14,824 nucleotides of DNA, from contig CAYWBW010000035.1 in NCBI GenBank assembly GCA_964456745.1, forward strand, positions 1-14,824, in the 5' to 3' direction. Within the stretch, counting starts at the first letter, position 1. Every line of letters starts with the position of its first letter. Position numbers and translations under genes: made by a program. A model generated the notes under the pieces. That model was not told the DNA's origin. It ran no database searches and saw nothing but the letters and a program-made list of their open reading frames with translations. Source of the DNA: CAYWBW01 sp964456745. Lineage in GTDB: Bacteria > Patescibacteriota > Gracilibacteria > GCA-2401425 > JAJOLG01. Below are positions 1 to 8,616 of this stretch, piece after piece.

Positions 1-627
<627 letters not shown>

Positions 628-632
<5 letters not shown>

Positions 633-741
633 AAAAATTTCTGTAAAGTTTTGTGACTCTACATTATCTTGAGTACTACCTACAATAAAGTAAGTAGTTT
701 AAATTTAAAAAATAGACGCTTCTCTGCTTTATTTTAAAGCA
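628..741 (-). other. 16S rRNA leader with three hairpins
   Basis: The transcribed leader just upstream of the 16S gene contains three good inverted repeats. 628-644 is a perfect 7-bp stem with a 3-nt loop at the 16S 5' end. 675-698 is a 9-bp stem with one G-U pair in the RNA and a 6-nt loop. 725-741 is a perfect 7-bp stem with a 3-nt loop. They probably take part in processing or folding of the precursor. This is an inference, because the 3' flank of 16S, which would complete a processing stem, lies outside the window. Confidence 0.5.
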
Positions 742-797
742 TATTTCCAATAATTTCAATTTTCTTTAATGCTTTTTTTAACAAAAATAGCTAAGCG

Positions 798-825
798 ATT
801 TTAGGCATATTAAAGTAGAAGTCAA
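798..825 (-). promoter_or_regulatory. Probable rRNA operon promoter
   Basis: On the minus strand a -35 box TTGACT (825-820) and a -10 box TAAAAT (803-798) are separated by 16 bp and preceded by very A/T-rich DNA that could act as an UP element. Transcription would start near 790, giving a leader of about 160 nt before the 16S gene. It is the only well-formed promoter I see between the 16S gene and the next gene upstream. Confidence 0.5.
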
Positions 826-1106
826 GAAGATTTGTAAGAAAAAATCTTAGAAAAAGAATTTTCAGATTTTTTAAAATACGGAGACAGAAAAAGAGTCTAT
901 AAAAATTTCTAAGATAACAAAAATTTACATGCTTAATCCTAATACCCTGGAGATGCAGCATAAAAACAAATTATCTGATTATTTAAAAGACATAGAAGAA
1001 AATAAAAAAAATTAAAAATTTATTAATATATGATAATTAGCATCAGGCTATTTTTTAACCTACACTAAGGATTTATTTAAGTGAACAATAATACAAAGTT
1101 AGGTTT
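826..1106. other. Intergenic region between 16S promoter and the gene at 1107
   Basis: This AT-rich stretch shows no convincing gene. One short plus-strand ORF (929-1015, 28 codons, starting MLNPNTLEMQ and rich in Lys, Asn and Glu) is open even in the standard code. It has no ribosome binding site or promoter and is probably chance. The sequences AACCTA near 1057 and TAGGTT near 1100 could pair, but the 35-nt loop makes a terminator doubtful. Confidence 0.4.
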
Positions 1107-1670
1107 TTATATTCCCTCAAGAAGTCTTGTAATTTGAGGATTAATATTACCCATAATGTTAAGTGCTTCGGAAGTTCATTTCGGAAGTATATTAGCTCGC
1201 TCTAGTGCTGCAGTTCGTTTTGCATTAAATGGAATTCCTAAATCAAGAATAATTCAGCGAATTTTTTGCATTATTTCTGGTGAAAATCAATGTTGTTTTT
1301 TAAATTGCATTCGTCTTAGGTTATCACTATGACCAATGCAAGAATTTGCTTCTAATGCAACATGATCAACTGAAAGATATTTTTCAATTTCACTTGGCTT
1401 ATTCGCATTGATATTTCTTATACCATTACTTAAGAATATTTTTACATTGTCGATTGTACTTTTTCTTTTATCAAAAGATAAGTCTTTTAGCTGATCTTCA
1501 AGAAAAGTATCAATAAGACTAATTATTCTAGGAAAGTTTATCATAAATTTTACTCATTCTTTAATACAATCGAGATCTGAATCAATTACGTGTTTTATTT
1601 GTTCTTCTATTTGTTCTTCTACTTGTTCTTCTATAATTTGTTTGGTTTTTGATTTTGTCGATAGTTCCAT
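1107..1670 (-). CDS. Hypothetical protein with EEQ repeats (187 aa)
   Basis: I do not recognise this protein. Reading UGA as glycine gives one frame of 187 residues from ATG at 1670 to TAA at 1107, with four UGA codons. The N-terminus is lysine-rich and then contains a short E-E-Q repeat (residues about 13-24), which suggests a charged helix or coiled coil. The rest is a mixed-charge, mainly helical-looking soluble protein with no signal peptide or membrane segment. A stretch around residues 100-120 has His, Cys and paired Arg residues (ANSCIGHSDNLRR), but I cannot match it to a known metal or catalytic motif. A strong promoter lies about 30 bp before the start, so it is probably transcribed alone. 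It reads in the same direction as the 16S gene, which has its own promoter. The start fits the promoter position; there is no Shine-Dalgarno sequence. Confidence 0.75.
1599..1634 (-). repeat. Three tandem copies of a 12-bp unit inside the CDS
   Basis: The plus strand reads ttgttcttcta(t/c) three times in a row. On the coding strand each unit encodes (I/V)-E-E-Q, so a change in copy number would keep the frame and only lengthen or shorten the charged helix. Confidence 0.8.
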
Positions 1671-1965
1671 ATTTTATATTTTAATATATATTTCCAAATA
1701 TAATATCATACATTTATATTAAAGTCAAATTTGATATCAGATAATTGCAATTGATCGAGTGAAAATTGTTCCCTAAATAGCATCTTTGGAAATGATTTTT
1801 GTATATACAAAATAAATGAATCTAGGTTGAATTAAAGAGATTTTTTCTTTATAAATCCTTTGTAATAGGTTAATACTCATACAATTAATTAATTATTTAC
1901 CTTTTGCATTCTCTGAAATACAACTGTTGATATAAGCATAGCAAATAAACGAAGTGCAATTAAAA
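1671..1965. other. Intergenic region with promoter and palindrome
   Basis: The stretch between two minus-strand genes holds the promoter of the downstream gene (listed separately) and a perfect 16-bp palindrome at 1797-1812 (TTTTGTATATACAAAA). The palindrome lies about 70 bp upstream of the -35 box and could be a regulator site, but nothing else supports this. A short hydrophobic minus-strand reading (about 1889-1990, ending MQKVNN) overlaps the end of murL and has no usable start codon, so I do not call it. Confidence 0.4.
1700..1728 (-). promoter_or_regulatory. Promoter of the gene at 1107-1670
   Basis: The minus strand has TTGACT (1728-1723), a spacer of exactly 17 bp and TATTAT (1705-1700). 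The predicted transcript starts near 1693 and reaches the ATG at 1670 after about 23 nt. It is one of the best sigma-70-like promoters in the window. Confidence 0.65.
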
Positions 1966-3345
1966 TTACAAATCAAACTGTCCCTTCAAAGCTCTTAAAA
2001 ACCTCCTATCAATACAATGCTCCTCAAAACTATCCAAATACTTATCACAATCAGACTCCAAAGGATATTTTTTAATTTCATCTAAAACAACCATTCAATC
2101 TTTATATCATTTTTTTAAAAGCATTGAAAAAGCAGCTTGAACCTCCTCTTTTAATCCTACACATTCAAAAGGTTTTATCTCTCAATAACCAGCTAAATCA
2201 ATAAATGTTTGCAAAAGATCTTCATCTTCAAAAAGATTTTTTCAAAAAATGTCTGAAGTTTTTTTAATTCATAAAAATGGAGAAAGCATTATGAATACGA
2301 ATGCACATTTAGGGCAAATACAACACCAATTTGAATTTTTAGTAAATTTTCAATTTTCAATTTTCAGTTTTCAGTTTTCAATTCATTTTAAATTAGGTAA
2401 TAATTTATTATTGAATAATTTGAAATTTTTGTTGCATGATGCAAATTTATGAAAAACTTTACTGCAATGTTCAGAAAATAATTTTGAAATCTTAAGCTCT
2501 GTGAAAGGTCTTAATAATGAAAAATAAGTAATATCAACAATATTTTCTAATATAAAATTCTGAATTAATTTTTCAAACTCTAAGCTTTTTGAATATTGAT
2601 GATTTATTTTCATCCCCTTCCATATTGCATTTCATACATTTGCTGACTGCTCATTAGCCAGCACAATAAACTTTGATCATCTCATTGCCGAAACTATAAG
2701 TGACACTCAGGCAATTATAGAAGAAATTGGTATGTGGCCATTATAATATTTTCAAGTTTTGTTTAAATCTATTAACAAAGGGTCCATACTTCTCCTTGCC
2801 ACAATTGGAATTTTTCAAAAAGATTTTGAAACTTCTTCATAAATACGATTATCTCAAAGTGTAAATACTTCAAATGCGATATTATTTTTTTCAAATAAAG
2901 ACAAAACTACCGATGAGTCTTTTCATCATCAGACAGGAACAATAGCTGATTTTCAATTTTCAATTTTCAATTTTCAATTTATGGGTTTAAAACTTGTTTT
3001 TTCTCAATGCGGGAAATTAATTAAATTTTTAAAATCAATTTTATTTTGATAAAAAAATTCTCAAAGTCACTTTGTATAAAGTGTATTAAAAAACTCTGAC
3101 TGCTTTTTATTTAATTTTCAACTATTTATAATAATTTCTTTTTCACAAGTTAATTTATAATAGGAAATTCACAAAAGCAGATGCATAAAGAAAAACAAAT
3201 TTTTTTTAAGATCTTCTGATAAGATTGTCTTAAAATCTACTAATGAAAAATCTAATTTTTCAACAAATTCATGCTCATTAAGTTTATAATAAAAGCTTGC
3301 TATCTTTGTTTTGTCATCAAATTTAAAACTTTCAAAAATAAACAT
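1966..3345 (-). CDS. murL: MurL, UDP-MurNAc-L-Ala-L-Glu epimerase
   Basis: MurL inverts the terminal L-glutamate of UDP-MurNAc-L-Ala-L-Glu to D-glutamate in an ATP-dependent step. Together with MurD2 it replaces the glutamate racemase (MurI) route in some bacteria. The frame has 459 residues, normal for the family, with about 24 UGA-glycines. Family blocks seen in order are VPVGGGKDSS (residues about 136-145), RSMDPLL and NGHIPISSIIA, VLANEQSANVGNA, NHQYSKS, YFSLLRPFTELKI, a CNKNF segment, the cysteine cluster CCICPKC (about 338-345) and KPFECVG near the C-terminus. The start is ATG 3345; an in-frame TTG at 3351 is possible. It begins 7 bp after the patatin stop, so the two are almost certainly co-transcribed. 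Two loops made of heptanucleotide repeats are inserted at residues about 122-132 and 322-333, outside the motifs. No murD2 or murI is visible in the window. Confidence 0.9.
2347..2381. repeat. Heptanucleotide tandem repeat inside murL (5 copies)
   Basis: Five consecutive copies of ttttca(a/g) on the plus strand lie inside the minus-strand murL gene. They encode the loop IENGKLKIENGK between the CNKNF segment and the CCICPKC cluster. Two of the five units carry the A-to-G variant, so the array has started to diverge. Confidence 0.9.
2950..2980. repeat. Heptanucleotide tandem repeat inside murL (4 copies)
   Basis: Four perfect copies of ttttcaa plus a partial fifth lie in murL. On the coding strand they give NGKLKIENGK just before the VPVGGGKDS motif. 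The same ten residues are encoded by the other array at 2347-2381. Because 7 is not a multiple of 3, only gain or loss of three units (21 bp) preserves the frame. Confidence 0.9.
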
Positions 3346-3352
3346 TTTCAAA

Positions 3353-4189
3353 TTAATTATTCATTAAGAATTTTTCCAAATCTTCATTATTAACAACATC
3401 ATTATATCAAATTGAAATTGATTTTAGTAAACGTTCTTTGTTATTATCCATCATATTAGTAGGAAGCTTATCTGGTCTTAAATAAAATACTGGAACCTTG
3501 TGCTCCTCTCTTTCATATTTCGAATCTAAAAAATTTACTACTGTGGTCTTTAAATTTTTATTAAAAAAATAAGAAAATAATCTAAGTATTATTTCTCAAA
3601 ACTTAATTAATAAATTATCATCTAATTTTGAAACATTTAATACCAATACCTTATCTGCTCAAAGTGAAATTGCCTTTCTAATATCATCATTTAATCAAGA
3701 GGAAAATGCTCAATCAATATATCTTCTTCAATCTAATTCAACTACCCTATTATAAGCAACTGGCAAAGCCTTTGAACACTTAAGCGCTTTTAGAATATCA
3801 TCTTTATTGGAAAAATATTTTACTTCTCATGATTCAATATCAGTAGCAGAAACAACTAATTTTATATCTGAATTCTTAATTTTATTAGTATTTAAAACAA
3901 CTTTACTTTTAAACACTTCATCAACTAAATAATCAACATTTAAGACTTTCCAAAATCTAAACATTGAAATAAATTTATAACTTGATAATAAATTTTGCCA
4001 AATATATAATGTATCCCTATTTTGCTTTGCAATAAAGTAAGCAGCAATTCAAGCTCATCAAGATGTTCATGTAATAATTCAAGGTTTAAAATCATTATAT
4101 TTTTCTTCAAAAGCACATAAAGCTCATACGCTATATGAGCAATTAGTTCATCATCAAGATATTACAATAGCGAGTTTATCATTTTTCAT
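3353..4189 (-). CDS. Patatin-like phospholipase / acyl hydrolase
   Basis: This is a patatin-fold serine hydrolase of 278 residues, which cleaves acyl chains from glycerolipids with a Ser-Asp dyad. The oxyanion-hole loop SGGGTNCSYSVG starts at residue 11, the nucleophile elbow GTSGG at 41-45 has Ser43, and the YIDGAF motif supplies the catalytic Asp159. The Gly at 12-14, 41, 44, 45 and 160 are all encoded by UGA, so in the standard code no part of the active site would be read. No signal peptide or membrane segment is seen; it may be cytoplasmic or leave the cell by a leader-independent route. It is the first gene of a unit with murL, which starts 7 bp downstream. Bacterial members range from lipid-turnover enzymes to toxins acting on host membranes, and the sequence does not settle which applies. 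The start is ATG 4189, without a Shine-Dalgarno sequence. Confidence 0.9.
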
Positions 4190-4250
4190 ATATTTTCAAT
4201 AATATACATTATAATGAAAAAATATAGCAGATTATTAAATAAAAAATATA

Positions 4251-4279
4251 TTGAAATATAATAATCTTTAAATTATAGT
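4251..4279 (+). promoter_or_regulatory. Promoter of the gene at 4315
   Basis: TTGAAA (4251-4256) and TATAGT (4274-4279) are separated by exactly 17 bp. Transcription would start near 4286, about 29 nt before the ATG at 4315. This favours that ATG over the in-frame TTG at 4291, which would leave only about 5 nt of leader. Confidence 0.55.
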
Positions 4280-4314
4280 CACATATAAGCTTGTTATTAA
4301 CAACAATAGTTTAC

Positions 4315-5160
4315 ATGGAAAATAGAGATGGAAATAAACAAATCATAGAAACATTAGATTGTAATAACATAGACCAAAACAAAATATGTAAATTTGCATC
4401 TTACAGATCAAAAATATGTGATTTATTATTATCTCATAAAGGTAATAATAAGTGGGAAATAAGAGGTGCTCATAAAGATAATCATATATTTTTTCCTTTA
4501 CCACTTCTATGGGAAACTAGTTTTATAACAATATTTAATAGATTAAAAAAACACTTTCCTCATAATTTTCCAAAAAATTGGCACGAAAGCACCATAACAG
4601 CTTCCAATTGTGAGCATTGCATAAATCAAATACAAAATGCTACCAGAAGTGGTTCATTTTGAACTTATTTTGCTGAAAATTTAAAAGATAGAAAACTATT
4701 ACCACCACACTTGTTCCAAAATGTTTATAAAAACATTAATGTAAAAAATTATAAAATTTCAATAATTGATAATTGATCTAGTATAGAATTATTAGAAAAA
4801 GAATTTATTTGAAAACTGTTAATAGTTATCGACAAAGACGAAATTTTTATTTTCTTTAAATTGTATAATAAAACAGATAACTTTTATCATATACATCTAT
4901 TAAAAGAAACAAGGTTTAAATCATTATCCATAGATAGTAAAAAAAATCTCTGATGATGCTTAATTAGCTGAAGCAAAAATGCTAATTGAATAAAATTATT
5001 TTTATCACATTCTAGTTGAAAGTTTTGAAGCATAAAATCTCAAGAAACTTTGAACCCTATATTAACAAAACAAATAACAGAAGTTCTTCAAAATAAAAAT
5101 CTATGAACTATTGAAACATATATATGAGATCTTACAGAGCCATTAACTATAACAAATTAG
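4315..5160 (+). CDS. Hypothetical protein (281 aa)
   Basis: I do not recognise this protein. It runs from ATG 4315 to TAG 5158-5160, with about a dozen UGA codons concentrated in the second half. The N-terminal 120 residues are rich in Asn, Lys and His and include one close cysteine pair (NCEHC, about residue 95-100) and an aromatic stretch, IFFPLPLLWETSF. The middle has a beta-strand-like run, KLLIVIDKDEIFIFFKLYNK. The C-terminal third has Gly/Ser/Lys-rich segments (GGCLISGSKNANGIK, LSHSSGKFGS). There is no signal peptide or clear membrane helix. It is divergent from the patatin-murL unit across a 125-bp gap that includes its own promoter. It ends 28 bp from the convergent end of the GAPDH gene. 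A link to the patatin (for example as regulator or partner) is only positional speculation. Confidence 0.75.
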
Positions 5161-5188
5161 TAAAGCCAGACTGAATCAATTATTAAAA

Positions 5189-6199
5189 CTATTGCTTAAT
5201 CCAAAGTTTTGCAACATCTACAAGCCTTTTTACATAAGCCCATTCATTATCATACCAAAGCAGTATTTGTGCATGTTTACCACTTTTATCAACCTTTGTT
5301 AAAAATGGATCTAGGATACATGACCTTGTATCTGTTTTAAAATCTATTGATACAAGTTCTTCTTTTGCAACTCCAATAATTTCACCATTTCTTAATTTTT
5401 TCGAAGCATTTCTCAAAGCGTCATTAATTTCTTCTACGCTTGTTTCTTTTTTAAAATGTAAAACACACTCACAGGCAGAAGAAGTAGCAATCGGCACTCT
5501 AATTGCAAGACCATCAACTTTTCATCAAAGCTCAGGAACAACCTTTCATATTGCCTTCATTGCTCATGAAGTTGTTGGAATCACAGATTGCACAGCACTT
5601 CTAGATCGTCTTAGATCCCTTCAGGTATTATCAAGTAAGTTTTGAGAATGTGTGAAAGAGTGTATTGAATTAACAAAACAAAAATCTATTCAAAATTTAT
5701 CATTCAAAATCTTTAAAGGCGGAGCGATACAATTTGTTGTACAAGAAGCATTTGATAAAACCTTGTCATCAATACTTACCTCGTCTTCATTTGCTCAAAT
5801 CACTATAGTTTTAGTATCATCTTTCATTGGTGCAGATACCAAAACCCTAGATGCTCAAGCTAAAATATGCCTCTCAGCTATATCGATCGTACTTGCTTTT
5901 CACGTGCTTTCTAAAACCAAATCAATTCACATCTCCTTCCATGGAAGATCAGATGCATTTTTAATAGATAAATTTTTTACTCTTAATCAGCCAGTAATAA
6001 TATCATCTCAATCAATCTGAATGTCCGTTTCAAGAACTCAATGAAGAGAATCATATTTTAAAAGATGAGCTCTCATTTTAATATCCTCACTCCTAGTATT
6101 TATCGCAACAACCTCAATTCCAGCAGATTGCTCAAGAACTTGACGATGAAAATTTCTTCATATTCTTCAGTATCCGTTTATTGCTACTCTTATTGCCAT
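5189..6199 (-). CDS. gap: Glyceraldehyde-3-phosphate dehydrogenase
   Basis: GAPDH oxidises glyceraldehyde-3-phosphate to 1,3-bisphosphoglycerate with NAD(P) in glycolysis. The frame encodes 336 residues, the normal length. It begins with the dinucleotide-binding motif NGYGRIGRN (residues 8-16, Gly11 and Gly14 from UGA). It then shows KYDSLHG, ASCTTNC with catalytic Cys153, HSFTHS with His180 (27 residues later, as in the family), DLRRSRSA, TSGAMKAIGKVVPELGGK and the C-terminal WYDNEWAY. In the coenzyme-binding loop the usual AIND is AINTR (Thr35-Arg36). Loss of this aspartate usually goes with NADP use, so the enzyme may prefer NADP(H). All tryptophans are TGG while all UGA positions are family glycines, which makes this the clearest single proof of the code. 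It is convergent with the gene ending at 5160 and starts 94 bp after the clpP stop. Confidence 0.97.
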
Positions 6200-6232
6200 A
6201 ATATATTAATTTTTATAATTTTTAAATTTTTG

Positions 6233-6260
6233 AAAATAAATCATAATATTTAATTTTCAA
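6233..6260 (-). promoter_or_regulatory. Possible promoter of gap
   Basis: Minus-strand TTGAAA (6260-6255), a 16-bp spacer and TATTTT (6238-6233) lie 35-60 bp before the gap ATG. The -10 box is only a partial match, so this is tentative in such AT-rich DNA. Confidence 0.35.
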
Positions 6261-6293
6261 TTATTAAACTCATAAATTGATAAATTATTGATA

Positions 6294-6869
6294 TTATTTC
6301 CCAATAATCTTATCAATAATACCATATTCTAACGCCTCTTTAGAATCCATATAATAATCTCTTTCAGTATCTGCTACTACTTTATCCAAAGGCTGTCCTG
6401 TCCTTTCAGAAATCATTTCATTAAGCATATCTTTAGTTTTTATGATATGTTTTGCAGTTATATGAATATCTGTTGCCTGACCCTCTGCTCATCAAAGTGG
6501 TTGATGTATCATTACTTCACTGTGTGGCAAAGCATATCTTTTTCATTTTGTTCATCATACCAACATAACCGCTCACCCAGATGCAGCCATTCAAAGACAA
6601 ATTGTGCTAACATCAGGCTTAACAAGTTGAACTGTATCATACATAGCTAGTGTAGAACTCACACTTCATCAAGGTGAATTTACATATAATATTATATCTT
6701 TTTTCGGATCTTGTTTATCCAAAAATAAAAGTTGAGCTATTACGGAATTCGCTATGTCATCGTGAATTTGAGATCATAAAAATACTATTCTATCTTCAAG
6801 TAATCTTGAATAAATATCATAAGCCCGTTCACCATTTGGTCATTTATCAATTACAGTAGGAATAAGCAT
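6294..6869 (-). CDS. clpP: ATP-dependent Clp protease proteolytic subunit ClpP
   Basis: ClpP forms the double-heptamer chamber that degrades proteins unfolded by ClpX or ClpA/C. The product is 191 residues starting MLIPTVIDKGPNGERAYDIYSRLL, the classical mature N-terminus. With this start the catalytic triad falls at Ser97 (GMAASGGA), His122 (MIHQPLGG) and Asp171 (TERDYYM), matching the usual ClpP numbering; this is why I chose ATG 6869. An in-frame ATG at 6905 would add 12 residues (MFFWNTQQRIKN) that could serve as a short propeptide. VNSPGGSV, which forms the substrate-binding strand, has both glycines from UGA. No clpX or other Clp ATPase is adjacent. The 111-bp gap to the upstream synthase gene shows no clear promoter, so transcription may come from its own weak promoter or from readthrough. 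Confidence 0.97.
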
Positions 6870-6980
6870 ATTCTTAATTCTCTGTTGCGTGTTCCAAAAA
6901 AACATAATTGTATATTAAAAAATAATTACTGAAATCTTATATGGGATTTTATTTAAGTAAAGAGTTTTTAATAACAAATC

Positions 6981-8348
6981 TTAACTAGGAAGCTTAACCA
7001 CCAAAAAACTATTAATTCCTCAAAATCAAAAAGAATTAAGTAAAATATGTTTAAACCTTTTGCTTTTTCACTGATCTAAATCAAATCCCTCAATCTCAGG
7101 AATTGGTTCTTTAACTAAATTATTTTTTGGAGATATTCAGTATTTTAAAACAGTATAAGCACATTCCAATCAAACTGCTCAAGAAGCTGCCATTGTATGT
7201 CAAGTATTTACCTTTGGAGACATGATACTAACATCTCTCCTATGATCTCAAAACACAGCCCGAAGAGCTATAGCCTCAATCATATCTCAAGCCTGAGTTG
7301 ATGTTCAATGTGCAACAACTCAATCAATATCTTCAGGTCTTAATCATGACATATAAATAGCTTCTAACATTCATTTAGCTTGAATATCAGAAACAGGTTT
7401 TAAAATATTTACCTTTGCATCTGAAGCCTCAGACCATCAACAAATTTCTAAATCTGCTTCTATTCATCTCTTTTCTGCTTCGGACTTTAATTCTATTAAA
7501 TAAAATCAAGCTGCCTCACTAGGAACAAATCAATGTGCTCATTTATCAAAAGGCATACTAACTTTTCACAAAGTTCATAATTTATTCATGGAAGATAGTC
7601 CAAAAGCATGCTTAAACGAATCATAAACCGAAATTGCCACTCTCTCATTTCAACTCATAATTTTTTCTACGCTTCTAGCAATTGAACTATATACTCAAGC
7701 ACAGGCATTTGATATTGTAGTATACCCAGCCTCAATTCACTGATTTACCACAACTCATGAAGTAATTGAAGACATTGTAGTTTGAGCTACTGAAAACTGC
7801 TTCAAGGTATCACTGTCAGTTTTTAAAAGTCTAATCAACTTTTCTACATTCTCATTAATTCAATTAGCTGTAACTCAAAACAGAAATGTATCTTTTATTT
7901 GATTCTTAGTTAATCTTGACTTTTCAAATCATTTATTTGCTGCAACAAGTGCATAATTTCAAATCATTAAATTATAATAAACCCTTTCCCTGTGTCTTCT
8001 AGACAAGTCTGAAACCTCATTGGATAACTGCTCTGAATTTGGTATTGGAATATAACTAACATGATCTAGTCATTCAATTATTCGAGGTATTACATCGCTT
8101 CCTAAAATCGAATATTGCTTTACACTGGCTATACTACCTTTTAAAAAAGATTCATGATGTTCTTGAGAACTTTGTCAAATCGGTGAAATTAAATGAGATG
8201 AAGAAATTACCAATTTTCATATTCTATTTTTAATTTTTCTTTTTCTCTCTTGTATTAAAGACGGTGTCCAAAGAGAAACCATGTCAGCAAGTCTTGAAAT
8301 CTCTGATGTAGATTTACCTAGTCTCTCATCCCAAGTTACACTTCTCAT
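6981..8348 (-). CDS. 3-oxoacyl-ACP synthase, KAS II (FabF) type
   Basis: This is a thiolase-fold condensing enzyme that extends acyl-ACP with malonyl-ACP. The frame has 455 residues, about 40 more than E. coli FabF. About 31 glycines are UGA, far more than are GGN. The Cys-His-His active site is complete: Cys216 in SNACAG, His347 in AHGTSTQAGD and His384 in NTGHTMAASGAVG. The His-His spacing (37) equals that of FabF. The C-terminus has the glycine-rich NSFGFGGINSFLVV block. The first 43 residues are an extra charged segment before the first core strand (KLVISSSHLISPIG). That strand departs from the usual V-V-T-G-x-G consensus. Reduced candidate-phylum genomes often lack a complete fatty acid synthesis pathway, so the enzyme may serve a special acyl product or modify host-derived chains; no other fab gene is present. 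It is transcribed from a divergent promoter region at 8349-8457. Confidence 0.92.
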
Positions 8349-8370
8349 AACTTATTAATTAAAGTATAAT

Positions 8371-8398
8371 AATCTATGTATTGCCTTCATATTGTCAA
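8371..8398 (-). promoter_or_regulatory. Promoter of the ketoacyl synthase gene
   Basis: A consensus -35 box TTGACA reads on the minus strand at 8398-8393. The best-spaced -10 is TAGATT (8376-8371, 16-bp spacer). A better-looking TATTAT lies at 8371-8366 but is 21 bp away. The start codon at 8348 follows after a short leader. Confidence 0.5.
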
Positions 8399-8420
8399 GC
8401 TTTATTTATTAATTTATAAT
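8392..8420 (+). promoter_or_regulatory. Promoter of the small ORF / polX group
   Basis: TTGTCA (8392-8397), a 17-bp spacer and a perfect TATAAT (8415-8420) form a strong promoter directed to the plus-strand genes from 8458 onward. Its -35 box overlaps, on the opposite strand, the -35 box of the divergent synthase promoter. Confidence 0.65.
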
Positions 8421-8457
8421 TATAAAGTATCAATATTAAAAAAATGTAAAATGAATT

Positions 8458-8616
8458 ATGCCTGTTAAGAAATTAAAAGAAAAACGTTGGTCAAGTAAAA
8501 CTACAGTAGTTAAACTTACAATGGAATGAATTTGAACCACTATAGCAATTTGAGCAGTGCATGCTTCATCGCATTTATATTATAGGTCATATATTAATTG
8601 ATGCAAAAAGTACTAG
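8458..8616 (+). CDS. Small hypothetical protein (52 aa)
   Basis: A 52-residue reading starts MPVKKLKEKRWSSK and ends at TAG 8614-8616, with four UGA codons. The N-terminus is strongly basic and is followed by a moderately hydrophobic stretch (EGIGTTIAIGAVHASSHLYY) that could be one membrane segment. It is the first reading behind a strong promoter. Its last 16 bases overlap the start of the next small ORF, whose ATG lies across a UGA codon of this one. The two may be separate, coupled genes, or one two-helix protein split by a frameshift near 8590-8600. I do not recognise either part. Confidence 0.45.

Noticed and set aside
1889..1995. Small hydrophobic minus-strand peptide ending MQKVNN
   Set aside because: It overlaps the end of murL and lacks a start codon that would include the hydrophobic part.
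2249..2452. Plus-strand ORF reading FSIFSFQFSI
   Set aside because: It is antisense to murL; the phenylalanine-rich run is just the complement of the heptanucleotide repeat.
2347..2980. CRISPR-like array
   Set aside because: The units are 7 bp, contiguous and without spacers; this is a microsatellite inside a gene.
5652..6859. Several plus-strand ORFs of 60-120 residues opposite gap and clpP
   Set aside because: They are antisense shadows; the minus strand carries complete, motif-rich genes here.
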